Below are positions 1 through 12,100 of a DNA stretch of 64,000 bases, piece by piece. The notes under the pieces are model-generated. The model saw only the letters and a list, made by a program, of their open reading frames with translations, did no database searches and had not been told where the DNA came from. A program made the position numbers and the translations under genes. Source of the stretch: Neodiprion pinetum (Eukaryota; Arthropoda; Insecta; Hymenoptera; Diprionidae); the NCBI RefSeq assembly GCF_021155775.2, contig NC_060233.1, forward strand, positions 18,238,537-18,302,536, read 5' to 3'. Each line of letters begins with the position of its first letter. The stretch's first letter is position 1.

Positions 1-1354
1 GTTCTTCGTCCGAAATCCTAACCAACAAGTTTATACCAATGATCTTTCGCACTAGATTTCCACATGATACTTGTACCCAGAACGTGGTTGAATTTTTCAT
101 AAGTTATCTTATCATTTGTCACAATGCTTGGTATATGTTTATCGATAGTGCCTGTCAAGATGGCTGACCGTCTCGATCACCTTTCCGTCTTTCGCTTCAA
201 CCTGCAAGGATCCATTTCCATGTGTCGTAGTATTCAATTGACAGGAATCTACCTGTATCTCAAAATATCCAGCTATTTTTTACTAATGAAATAGTAGTTT
301 GCGTCGATGTCACAGGTGTTGAAGCGATTCTAATGACAGGGTGCCTAACGGCCTGAAAAAACCTGAAAAGTTTTAAATGTCATGAATTTCAATGCGACCC
401 TTAAAAAGTCATGAAATGTCATGAAATTTTAGTAATGAACCTGAATTTTTTTTTCGGTTAATTAACAACTCAGATTTCAACAATATTGGAATATCGATAC
501 TCATTTACATTTTTAAAAATTTTGAGTCGCTCGTATAGATAGATCGATTTAATGAAAATATGATTATTTTTTCTTCCTATGTACGGAACATATTGCTATA
601 TTTATTGCGACTATTACGAAGGTAAAAAAATATATGCATTTAATACGTTTCTTGCTTTAGCGTTGTGGTAGAAATATCTGTGATAATTAGTAAACAAAAA
701 ATCGAGATGTTGATGTTAAGTTGCTCGCTATACTCTAATTATTTGAAAAATCACATTTAAGAATTTTCTAATGTAGTTTTGAATCGTCAGAAAGGTCATG
801 AAAACATCCTTATTTTGTTTCTGAAAAAACCTGAAATGTCATGATTTTCTGCTCGCCGAAAAAAGTAGACACCGTAACGAAGCATCTATTCGCGTGTGAA
901 TCGATCTCGAATCGTTCTATATTTCAACCGAATGAAATACCCGTACTGCCATTGTTCAAAGATTCTCCGATCGAAATAACTGAAATACCGGCATCATCTT
1001 TTCACCTTGTCGCACCATCCGTGGTATAGTTGTATACATATAGGGCCGTAAAATGTTTAAAGCAAAAATGGGATCTCCGACCCGATCGCGGCATTCCAAT
1101 TAAAAAACTAAACTCTCATATTCAGCATCTCGCTTTATCCTGGCCGATGGCCCGGCTCTTGTCTATCAAGGTCATGAAAAGAGCAGGTGTGTAATATACA
1201 AAAGTCTACCTGCCGCACGGAGGCCCGGAGGGATGCCACCTTTTCAAAGTGTTATGTATGATATTACAGGCAATACATACTTGCCCGTAATACGTATGAT
1301 AAACGTGTATGCAGGCGTCTCCTACGTGCCTATATGTCGTATGTACGCCGTGTA
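1..1354. other. AT-rich non-coding DNA, no gene seen
   Basis: I see no exon-like frame with splice sites here. The only structure is a direct repeat: the phrase 'CTGAAAAAACCTGAAA' followed closely by 'TGTCATGA' occurs at 353-390 and again at 821-846, with a weaker 'GTCATGAAATGTCATGAAAT' between. It looks like a decayed dispersed repeat. The 62-codon frame at 841 begins inside that repeat and has no coding character. Confidence 0.5.
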
Positions 1355-1356
1355 TA

Positions 1357-2339
1357 CGGGGTGAGGAAAAAGTATGGAAATCCCTGGAAATCTCGCGGGG
1401 TTCGGTGAAAAAAAAAAAAAATGGGTGCGTGTACTTATGTACGCGCGTGAGAAGTTATGCTTCTTTGGCCTCATTAAAAAATACACAACATGTCAAAATC
1501 TTCTGTCACACAATGATAAAGAAAAGAAGTATGTAATAAAAAACAATAAAACAAATAACGGATGTCTTACATTATATTTAAATAATCTATTAAATTTTTG
1601 TCACCAACTTTTTATTAAATGTTCTGTTAAATTTATTTCTTTATTTTGTAAATATTAAAAAACCAATAATAAATATTCAACATTGATAATTTAATAATAT
1701 TTAGTATTAATTATATTAAATAATGATATTTTAACTTATATCAATAAATAATACATACGGATAACTAACCTCAATTATATTGGAGCACTTGAAAAAGTAT
1801 TTTAGCACAATTTTTTCACTAATATTCACAAATTTTTCGAGACTTAATGAATTCGGTTGAGTGGGCAATTTCATCCTGTTAATTTTGTGTTACAGTGATG
1901 CGCGCGCATCTTGAAATTTCACTCTCATCAGTTTTTCATAACGCGCCTAAAGAAGTATAACTTCAAAAAAAAAAAAATTACAAAGGTTGAATCTTACGTA
2001 ATTTATAAACAAGTGATTCAATGGTGACCTTTGATTTGACCTTGAACCTCGTCTTTAAGGTCATTTTTGTTGTTAGCAAGCGATCCCTTGACCTTTATTT
2101 GACCCGTAGAGGTAACGCTGACCCTAGTCCTTGACACATATTTAACCGTATAATTTCCCGATATTTTCGATTACGGCACCAAAATTGATCTCAGAATGAC
2201 CTTGAGGATGATGCTCAAGGTCGAATGAGAGGTCACCCTTGTTAAAAATTACCCAAGATATTATTTAACCTTGGTAATTTATTTTTCACCGAACCCCTAG
2301 GAGATTTCTGGGAGGCTTCCATACTTTTTCCTCACCCTC
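1357..2339. mobile_element. TA-flanked non-autonomous DNA transposon (element H)
   Basis: The ends form terminal inverted repeats of about 50 bp. The left end reads GGTGAGGAAAAAGTATGGAA and then GGGGTTCGGTGAAAAA. The right end (2271-2339) is its reverse complement with a few mismatches. The dinucleotide TA lies at 1355-1356 and 2340-2341, consistent with a TA target duplication as made by Tc1/mariner-type elements. The 983-bp interior has no transposase frame, so it is a MITE-like derivative. The right third (2031-2240) holds a cluster of TGACCTTGA-type sequences, reported separately. Confidence 0.7.
2031..2240. promoter_or_regulatory. Cluster of FTZ-F1/ERR-type nuclear receptor half-sites inside element H
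   Basis: Perfect TGACCTTGA (reverse complement TCAAGGTCA, the extended half-site of FTZ-F1/SF-1 and ERR receptors) occurs at 2037-2045 and 2197-2205. One-mismatch versions are TTAAGGTCA at 2055-2063 and TCAAGGTCG at 2215-2223, and shorter TGACC/GGTCA half-sites lie between. The motif match is visible; that any receptor binds here is inference. Confidence 0.35.
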
Positions 2340-2691
2340 TATGGACGTATGATACACGTACAAATACGTGTTGTATGTATAACACGTATGCGTGTGAGCA
2401 TCGCTCGGCCACACGGAGCTTGCATATTAATAAGGCGGCATGTGTCTTTTGACTGGTACGGTGCTTGATTCCGTAGAGATATGTCTCGCAGAGATGAGAG
2501 AGGGAAGATGACTGAGAGACCAATTGGGGAAAAAACAAGAAAGAACATACAAGGGCTGACGGTGAGGTGCATCGATTTTTTATTCTTTTCTTTTTGTTCC
2601 TTCTCTTTTATTCCTCGCCGAATGAGATATTAAAAAAAAAAAAAAAAATATGTACTGCTTGTTCATTTTCACTCTTACGGAACGAGGAAAC

Positions 2692-3435
2692 TTAAGGGGG
2701 TATTCTAGTGTAGAAATTTGAAAAAATCGATTTTTTTTTTTTTTATATTTTCAAAGCTTAACCTTTCAAGAATGTGTCCTTAAAAGGACAAGTCAAAATT
2801 TCAATTATTTTCAGAGATATAGCTATTTTAGTGACACGTCTTCAATACTGGCTCGGCTGGAACGAATTTTACTCGAAACTTTAAACGCGTTTTTCTCAAA
2901 ACTACATTTTTCAAAACGGTTGACATGATTTTTCAAGTTCTATTGAACCGATTTACTTGAAATTTGGTGAGAATCTTCTCAATACATGTCTCTATCGCAC
3001 GAACTATTATTATAACGAAATAATAATTTTTACTATTTTTAAAAAATTCAGAAACGTCCAAAAATGTCAAAAAAAACGTATTATTTTTTCGGACAGCCGT
3101 AATTTGGCAAAAAAAAATTTTTTTTCGACTTTTTTTTAGTTAGTACGATAGCTGCATTTATGTAGATTAATAATCTTTTTTTTTTTTTTTTCTGATTTTG
3201 AAAATGCTTGCAATCGTGACAACATTGGCGCGCCATTTTTTTTGTACCCCCACTTCAACAACTCGTAGCACTTTCAATTTTGTATTTTTTGACTTGTTTT
3301 TTTTTTTTTTGTAATCGTGAAATAATAATAAACGCCTGATAAAAAAATGGATGGTAAAAATATTTTTTGTTTTTTGTTTATAGCACTTCAAAAAACACCT
3401 CAAATTCATGCCTCTACACTAGAATACCCCCTTAA
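2692..3435. mobile_element. TTAA-flanked MITE T1 (TTAA|GGGGGTATTCTAGTGTAGA)
   Basis: Near-perfect 19-bp terminal inverted repeats GGGGGTATTCTAGTGTAGA lie directly inside TTAA at 2692-2695 and 3432-3435. The interior is extremely A/T-homopolymeric and encodes nothing. A core at 2877-2925 (containing 'AACGCGTTTTTCTCA' and 'TTTTCAAAACGGTT') recurs inverted at 37222-37268 in element T2, so both belong to one family. TTAA duplications are typical of piggyBac and a few other superfamilies, but the terminal GGG differs from the CCC usual for piggyBac. Confidence 0.8.
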
Positions 3436-3600
3436 TGGTTCTTGGTTATTTTCACCATAGACGGTAAGCAACAGCAATTCCGAGTCGGTGGATATGTAGA
3501 TACGTCGACCTCGCTCCAAAGAGATTTATTTTAAACTCCTGTGAGAACCACGTGGTTCGAAATGTGACCAACACGTTTTCACGGTGTTCCCACGTTTCAC

Positions 3601-3624
3601 CCCTCCCCCCCCCCCCCCCCCCCC
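3601..3624 (+). repeat. Poly-C tract
   Basis: This run is almost pure C (CCCCTCCCC then C's), 45 bp upstream of the CT microsatellite. Together they make a strongly purine/pyrimidine-asymmetric stretch. Confidence 0.9.
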
Positions 3625-3665
3625 TACCCCCTCTCATTCCCGACTTCCCTTCCTCACTCAACCAA

Positions 3666-4520
<855 letters not shown>

Positions 4521-4524
4521 GTCG

Positions 4525-4778
4525 CTTGCCCTGTTAGGTTAGGTTTTAATCGTAATTCCAGCGCAGAAATTTATTCGCTGCGCTACACGTACGAGCACGC
4601 AACACAGCTGCTGCCCATTCGATTGGTTGGGGACTGCGTGTCAGTGAGCATAGCGGAAAAGTTTCTGCGCTGAGCTTTATAAGTGGTCCGATAAACGCTC
4701 GCCATTTTGAACGACCACCCCGTCATTAAATCTCAAGATCATCCTGAAGGACTCGCGTTTACCACGTAGTGCTTGTAA
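4525..4778 (+). promoter_or_regulatory. p130CAS: Candidate promoter and 5' UTR of the p130CAS gene
   Basis: This stretch is clearly richer in GC and CpG than its surroundings. It contains TTAGGTTAGGTTTT (4533-4546), an inverted CCAAT box (GATTGGTTGG, 4621-4630), an initiator-like TCAGTG (4641-4646), a TATA-like CTTTATAAG (4675-4683), and the YY1/Pho-like phrase CGCCATTTTG just below it. A start codon followed by a good donor comes next (4779-4799). The motifs are visible; promoter function and the link to p130CAS are inferred from strand, order and reading phase. Confidence 0.4.
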
Positions 4779-4799
4779 ATGTCCGCATATGTGTCCCTG
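4779..4799 (+). CDS. p130CAS: Candidate first coding exon of p130CAS (MSAYVSL)
   Basis: ATG plus six codons (Met-Ser-Ala-Tyr-Val-Ser-Leu) is followed at once by the donor CTG|GTACGT. The donor is phase 0, exactly what the SH3 exon at 34215 needs: the joined protein would start MSAYVSL-PKCVKARALYDN. Vertebrate Cas proteins also begin with only a few residues encoded by a separate short first exon before the SH3 domain. The start context (TAA before ATG) is weak, and short ATG-to-donor combinations arise by chance. The promoter-like DNA directly upstream is the main support. Alternative start exons are possible between here and 34215. Confidence 0.35.
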
Positions 4800-5048
4800 G
4801 TACGTGTAATATACGTGGTATTATACCTAATACCTACCTGTGTCACGTGAAACACGCAAACGCGGTTAAAAGATGAAATTCCATTCAGATGCCACTTTGA
4901 GTGTGTAGGTTTTCCGTCGTTATTTCAGTGTAATATCAACGTGGTGACGAGTCATCGTCGAAGTTCTCGAATCGTGGAATTATCGTTTGGAATTTCGTGG
5001 TATGGTGGATGCCTAGAAAAAAGTCTGACATTGTCAGAATATTGTATG

Positions 5049-5320
5049 TTAAGGGCACGTAGTACTCCTACCCTTACCGACCGAGCAAGTGCACTTTTTC
5101 TAGACTAATATTTTACTCCTCATTCTTTCCAGAATTGCGCAAAGTATCTCAGCTATGCACTTTTTGGCCATTGAAATGCGGGAAATCTGGGAATGGTAAA
5201 ACGTGTCAAAAATCGCACCGTCGAAATTCGAACCCATGCCGTTAATTATTTAATCTAATATAGGAAGAAATAGGGTGAGTTTGCTTGGTCGGTAAGGGCA
5301 AGAGTACTGCATGAGCCTAA
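5049..5320. mobile_element. Family A MITE, copy A1
   Basis: Inverted ends are TTAAGGGCACGTAGTACTCC plus TACCCTTACCGACCGAGCAA on the left, and the complement (TTGCTTGGTCGGTAAGGGCA ... ATGAGCCTAA) on the right. The interior of about 190 bp matches parts of copies A2 and A3, including the phrases 'TTTTACTCCTCATTCTTTCC' and 'CTATGCACTTTTTGGCC'. This is a shortened derivative with no coding capacity. Confidence 0.8.
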
Positions 5321-6096
5321 GATTAGAATTTGTAGGAAAAAAAAGAACTTTTTAACCGTCGTTCGTGAAAGTTTATTCAATGTTCCAGATATGAATAATC
5401 ACGTTGAAAACAAATTCCGATGCAGAGTTCGCTGCTTTTTCCCCCGAAAGCGTTTCGTGTACTTTTTCGGCATAGAAACAATGCCCACATATAACTGTAA
5501 AAACTTTACGGTTTGTTGAAATTTGAAATTTGTTTTACGTAATTAAGTAAATTACAAAATAAAAAAATAAACTTCCCGTTGTATGGAATTTAATTTCAAC
5601 TCTGCAACGAATCGTTCCGATGAATTGAAACAAAGCTGAAAATGTAGATCCTCCAGCACTTTCTTACATTCGTGAGTCATTATTGTCTATCTTGTTGTAT
5701 CTACTTATATTCTCAAGCCATTATAGTTTATGAAAAAATATTCAAACTGTGGTTTTCTTCTGAACTTTTTTGGTAAGTGTAACGGAATCTCGAGCTCTGT
5801 CTGAAATCGATCAATCAATCCATTCCTGACTGAAAATGTGCAAGTATGCGTTCTTTGCGATGTTATACTAAACTTGGTATAAATCCTATGACTTTTGATA
5901 GCCCGTCAGTTCAGATTCCGCTGAAAAAATCTAGTTTAATTTTTGAAATTCATTGGCCGTCGAGTCACGTGATCAAAAAATCAACCCTCACAGAAAGAAT
6001 ACATAATTTTATTCTCCTATACTTGGAATCATCGGAAATCTCTCGAATCTCTTGTTTGAATTTGACGGAACTTTCTGTATCGGTATTGTCTCTATG
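5321..6096. other. Non-coding stretch, nothing recognised
   Basis: Plain AT-rich DNA. The frame ending near 6130 runs into repeat M and has no coding signature. Confidence 0.45.
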
Positions 6097-6332
6097 CAAA
6101 GCGTCGTCTTGTAGAAAAAAAAAAAAATGAAACTAATGCAACCAGGCCGACAGCTGACCGTTGGCTGTCTTTTTTCCCGGTTGGATAGCAGAACCGATAT
6201 ATTATTGGTTATGTTTAATTAATTTATGTAATACGAGTGATTTGAAACCCCGAGAATTACGATTTGGCTCCATTAAAATTAAAAACTTAGGTTATGTGGC
6301 GATAAAATGGCGCCGACAACCAGGATCTTGCG
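6097..6332 (+). repeat. Dispersed repeat M, copy 1
   Basis: About 235 bp match 44836-45083 in the same orientation. Shared phrases are 'AAACTAATGCAACCA', 'TATATTATTG', 'GAATTACGATTTG', 'CTCCATT(A/G)AAATTAAAA' and 'GATAAAATGGC(G/A)CCGACAA'. I see no terminal inverted repeats and no transposase. The A-run before the shared part could be internal or a tail. The family is not recognised. Confidence 0.7.
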
Positions 6333-9092
6333 CCATTTTACTCTCTTCTTCTATTCTAGATTATTTCTCCTCTGATATGTGAAATAAAATACATTAAATA
6401 TATACACACATGCTATATATTGCACATTGTACATGCTTACGCATACTGTGTTAGTGTCAATCCCGCATCTCTCGCTCTGCGTGGGATATTTTTATCCGCT
6501 ATCTGCAGAATTATCAGCCGCCTACAGAGATACGTCTACGCTAGCCATCGTATACCTACGCCGGCGCGAGCTAATCTCGGCTACTATAATAATTCATAAA
6601 ACATTGGCCCTGCTGCTTTATGGCTGCACTCAGAGAGCAGTGACGGATGCACTTTAAACGGGAAGCATCAGTACCCGAATGCTACACCTTATACGTGATG
6701 TTCCTACCGGTCCACCGATCGTTCGAACCATTTCTGATTTTTTTTTTTTTTTTAGTAAGTTAGTAAGTGAAGTAAGATTGTTTTTCAAATTGTTTGTCTT
6801 TTCTTTTCAATTTCTTATCGTATCACTTCAAGGGAAACTTACATCGTTGGAAGAAGCTTGTGGATTTTAAACTTTTTTGAAATGATTCAATCGTTAGGCC
6901 TGAAAGGGTGAAAATTGCACTGTACAATATTATTGCAAGGAGAAGTAATTATTTTGATTGTACTGGATAGATCTTAGAGCTGGGTATAGCTCAGTTCATT
7001 GGGAAGTGATACTGAAACAATCGCTCGTTTTTCAATTTTGCTCCGTAAGACTCGGACGTTGAAATCTTATCCTAGGAATTTGAGAAAACTCGATTTTCAT
7101 ATGAACAAATAATTGTGGAAAATCAGTTTCGATGTAAATTATAAAGGAAGGAATTTTGTCTGTTTAATTCGCAATAACTTGTATTCCTTTGCCAATTTTA
7201 GATCAAGATATTCGCATATGTCTGGTGTATTGCACTCGATTAAAATTTCACAAATATATTTATTTGCCACCGAGGATTAATGCCAAAAGATGGAAAAGAG
7301 CATTCAAAAGACGGTATGATAAAGAGTATTCTACGAATAGCAATTCGTATAGATCACAGTTTCAGATTCACGTAAGGAAATCTTTGGCGCATAATATCAA
7401 TCATTTTATTTACACTTGATTTGAGATTTCTTCAAGTTTTGGCTAATCTCCATAAACATTTTCAGATTTGTTCACAGAATAAGATTGATATTATTTTCTC
7501 AAGTTTTATTTGCGAAAGAGTTATTTTTTACAAAATTTAAGCAACAGACGTTTGATCACAACCAAAACTTCTGAAACTGGAAAATTGACTCTTATATGGC
7601 ATCTCTTTAAAACATTGGCAAACATGTCATAGCAACATGGAGTATTTATGTTAGGATATCTTACGTAGGTATTGATGGAGATAAATTCTGATCCAATTGG
7701 AGAATAAAAAAAAAATTCGATATTTCTTCGGTACACTGTCAGAAAAATTTAACTCCGGATAATGTCCCGGCAGATCTATTTCATATTTGTGCTATTTGTT
7801 ACATTTCTGTTAGCGAATATGACACAAATTTTTGTCATTTTAACATTTAAATTGTCATATCGACACGTAATTCGTAAATTTTCCTCTTCTTTCTTACTCA
7901 GTAATACATAAAAAAAAAATGGTCAAACCACCCAAAAATTGCAGTGGACCTGCTGGGACATTTTTTTCTAACCGTCTACGTACAGTAACGTATGTATAGA
8001 TGTAAAATATTATCGTGATGCCAGAAACTAAGAGTCCCGACAATATATCGGATACATGGGAAAGTGTAGCCGTCGAAGAAGGGAGACTGAAAATAAGGGT
8101 CTTTTTTATTCTCCTTCGCCTCCGGAGCTGACAGGAGGCCGATTCATCGATCCTAAGTAAACGAAAAACGAAATATGCTCTGGCTTCTTACAGTTACACT
8201 TATACTCGCGATGATAAACGTGTTTACAGTTATTACTATATTTTAGACCCGGTTTTGTAAAAACACGCGGCACGTCGGATATTTCCCAATGGTATTTTCC
8301 GCTCTCCTTTTCTGTCTTCTGGTTTTCACTCTATTATAATTTCCGGATAATTTTCATTTCTCTTTGAGTCGATGCATGATCACAGTCGCTCGCCTCTGCG
8401 GAGAAGAGGAATGCTTCGTACAGGATATTTGCTGGTTGACGGTAGCTATATTAACAACGATAAGATTAAGTATTTAAACAAGTGTCTCAAATGTGTCTCA
8501 GATTTTTTAATCATCCCACTTTGTGAATGAGCTTGTAAAATTTGAAGGAATTCTCTCACTATTACAGTCTTTTTCTTGTACTGCTCTTATACTTTAAGAT
8601 TTCCAATAGTAATTTTAATGAACTAAACTCTGTTCGGTTTTAATGAAAATTTAAGAGTACTTCAAGTACGCGAGGTGAAGAAGACTTTGCATCTATAGTG
8701 CGCCTGATACTCGATGTAAAAAAAAGTGTGGTTGACAAGTTTTTCTTTGCAGCAGAGTACAAAAAAGAATACTTTCAATTGTTGTGACGTAATAGTACAC
8801 TTTTACGCGCTCCGATGCTCTTTTTTTTATTCTATCACAAAAACCAATTACTTTACGTACGGAACGTAAGCGAAAAAAGAGAAAAGACGCGTAAGTCATA
8901 ACTAGTGTCAGATGAAATAAATTCCCATACAATTTTTAGTTCAACCCTTTCAGTCATAGTGATTAGTATTCTTACCTCTCGTATTATATCAATTTTTTGT
9001 GTATTCAAAGAACTTTTAAATATATTTCTTTGCGGTTTTTTTTTTTGTGATATTTCTAATAAGTGAACTACCGTATTCGATCAAATATGAAA
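6333..9092. other. Intronic/intergenic DNA, no gene seen
   Basis: AT-rich with scattered homopolymers. The frames of 60-80 codons here do not resemble any family I know. A 76-codon frame at 7189-7419 is Lys/Arg-rich but starts without ATG and has no splice support. Confidence 0.45.
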
Positions 9093-9175
9093 TTTTCGTC
9101 CATAATATTCGATCCGTTATTTTGAATTTTTGTAATCTGATTTCATATTTGTAATCGGTGACCCCAAAAACCATA
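9093..9175 (-). mobile_element. Fragment of family B (piggyBac-like MITE), inverted
   Basis: The segment containing 'TTATTTTGAATTTTTGTAAT' and 'TTGTAATCGGTGACCCCAAA' is the reverse complement of the conserved family-B phrase 'TTTGGGGTCGCTGATTACGA' with its following AT-rich part. Only about 80 bp remain. Confidence 0.5.
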
Positions 9176-12100
9176 GAATACCATCTTGTTATAAAAGTTG
9201 ACTTGGCACAATCATGTGTTACTCAAAGTGTTAGAGAGAAAAAATAATGGCAGATTAATAATGGAATGGGCACAAATTACAATTATAATTTTAGTATTTT
9301 GAAAACAGGTTTGGGAACATAGATGACAATTTGGGTTTGATGTTTTTAAAATTTGGATTTCTTACTTCTATACAGGGGCGTACAGAAATTCGAGTCGCAA
9401 TTCAATTTCGAAAATTACGTTTGTTTCACTTCTTTCGTATCAGTGATTCCTGTCTACTTTTTGTCACCTCAAATGAGTTTCGGTATTACCATCAAACTTT
9501 GCACACCCGGTATTATCGTTGAGCGAGAAGCTAGATATATACAGATAGGGTTTGTCATGACCATGGCAATGTTGATCGAGAATCAGAAACACGAATAAAG
9601 CAGTAAAAAGAAATAAAAAGAGGTGAAATTAAATGTAGAAGTACGAAGGTATAAAGTAAATATAATGGTAATTGATTGGAAGATGGCAAGTACGCATAGA
9701 ATAAAGTAAAATTAAAGTGTAATTAAAAAAAAAACAGAAAGAAAAACAAAACAAATAAAGAAGAGAGAAAGTCGAGCGTGCGGAAAAGAGCTGCTAGAGT
9801 ATTATAATCAATGAAAATGACTATTTAATATACCTATAAGTTAGTTGATCAATATCTAAAATATCTAAAATGTTGAGAAATCGGCAAAAAAAAAAAAAAA
9901 CAACGCGATAACTTTTTTTTTAAAGAACTATTCCTTAGTTCTACACTGAGAAAAATTTCATTTCTTAGAGAAACTAGAAAAATTCAGTAAAAAAGGATCG
10001 TTAAAAAAAAAAAAAAAAAAAAAAACTGTTCGAATATTGTTGGGATTACGAAAAACGAGGTACGCGTAACCATTTTGCGCTGTTGTCGATCTTTTTTTGG
10101 TAATTGCAACGCAAAATCAGTTTGTTCGGTTCACTCTGCATTTTTAGTCAAATAAGGGTTTAAAATCAATTTATTGTTGCACAAGCATTAAATTTCCGCA
10201 ACAGTTACAAGAAAATATAGTAGCACTGATCGTAACGAGAAAGAGTAGTAAGAGATACTAGACTTTCCGGTGACAGCTAGAAAACTAATTTTTATTTTCT
10301 ACCTAGAACTATATTTTTCGGTTGTGGTAAAAAAAAAAAAAAAAAAACGAAAATAGTCGAAGGACTGAGCGGTAACCGGAAATAAAAATTTCTCCCAGTG
10401 TACTACGAACACCTCGAATTCCCAATAGTTACAATATTCTGAAAATTCCCAAAAATTCACCCCCAAGCGAGACGGATCCTGTTCAGCGGTGTCTGATAGC
10501 GGCAATAAAACTTTCCACTCCCGTCGCCGCCCGGAACAGCCACGACCCCTCGGCCCTCGTACTAATCCCTCTCCGTCATGAGGGTGTCACGTGCAGACAA
10601 GGGTGATTTTCGTCAGAACGGAACGCCTGTTACAATCTGCTCTATGCGGCCTTGTTCCCTCTACGTATAATCTCTCTGAAGACTGCACCAAGTTTGTCGG
10701 CGATGACTAACCGAAGTAGAACACACACGAATTTGACGATATTTGGATCCCAGGCAATTTTATTTCATTTTATTTTTTTTTTTTTTTTAATTTACGGCTT
10801 ATTTTTTCTCAGCCTCGAGCGAAAATTATGCAACTAAACGCTCACTGCTGATATTTCCACACGAATCTGACGTATGCAAGTATGAAAAGATGTATAACAA
10901 TGTGAGAAATATGTACATGCGGTTCTGACTGTAATGATCGAAATTTTGATTCGCACGATGTAGTTGAGAAATTCAACGTGAAAAAAAAAAAAAAAAAAAA
11001 AAAATGATCATTAAGGAACTAATTGTAAGATTTCGAAATATGAGCGTGTTTTGTTATATTACGATTTACTCAATTTCAGACAATTCCAGAATCGCGAAAT
11101 AACGGCTTTGCCTCAGCGTTAATCGTTACGAGTTTTTACGCTTCTCGGAATTCTAAAATTCTCTAACTTTTCAAAGTATTCCAGTCTGAAAATAAGATTT
11201 TTCCAGTAACCTCTCAAAGAAATGTCGCTAATTAGTGACAAGTTTATTTACACATCAATACTAATATCTTCAATATCACCTAGTAACTAACTCACTCTGT
11301 CTGACTATCAGCTTACAAACAACAACCTGCGATTTTCCGTATGAAATAAAAAATTAAAGAATTTAAAAAACAAAAAAAAAAAAAAAAACGAAGGAAGGTT
11401 TGGTATTAAGTAATATACATAGAATGTATGAAATGGTGCGACGAAACAGAACTTTTGTTTCTCTCAAGATCGATAGTACTTTGTATACGAACGAGTTTAT
11501 TTCACCGATAGACTCAAAATTCTCGTCTTATTTCCGAAAATTCTTAATTCGAAATTCCGGCCTTACGAGATCAGAGAGATAAATTCATAGTCGTATTTTA
11601 CTATTGTTCTTATATCTTTGGTTAGCAAAATTCTTTACGGATCCCGTTCACACTGCTATTTTCATATTGAGTAATACTCCAACTTAATCTATTTTGTTGG
11701 TTCAAGAAATTTATTTCTTTTCGCGCAGGTATGACACACGTGAGCAATAAACCCTTTTGAAGGGAAAAGACAGACCGACCGACCTGCCGTGATACGGATA
11801 TATGGAAAACAAAATTCTTACACGATGTCAGATTGCTAACTTATGACGCACTTTGTGCACAGGGCTCTACAGTTCTTGAGAGCTGTTCAGGGGACTTCAT
11901 CCGCCTGTAGATGTACCATGGCAGGGGTCGCTCCATTACATACTTTGAAGTGTCTCATACGGGAAAGCCTGACGCAAACCTGTGGCTAACAGTTACTTAA
12001 AGCACTTGACATTATTCGGAACGTTAAAACGATCGTTTTATCTTTTCTTTGCCGAGTGCTTGATAGCAATTTGATCAAGCAGTCAATTTCGATACGCCTT

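Noticed and set aside
6984..7066. GGGTATAGCTCAGTTCATTGGG resembling the 5' part of a tRNA with a B-box-like GTTGAAATC downstream
   Set aside because: A-to-B spacing and stems do not fit a tRNA, and no acceptor pairing is visible.
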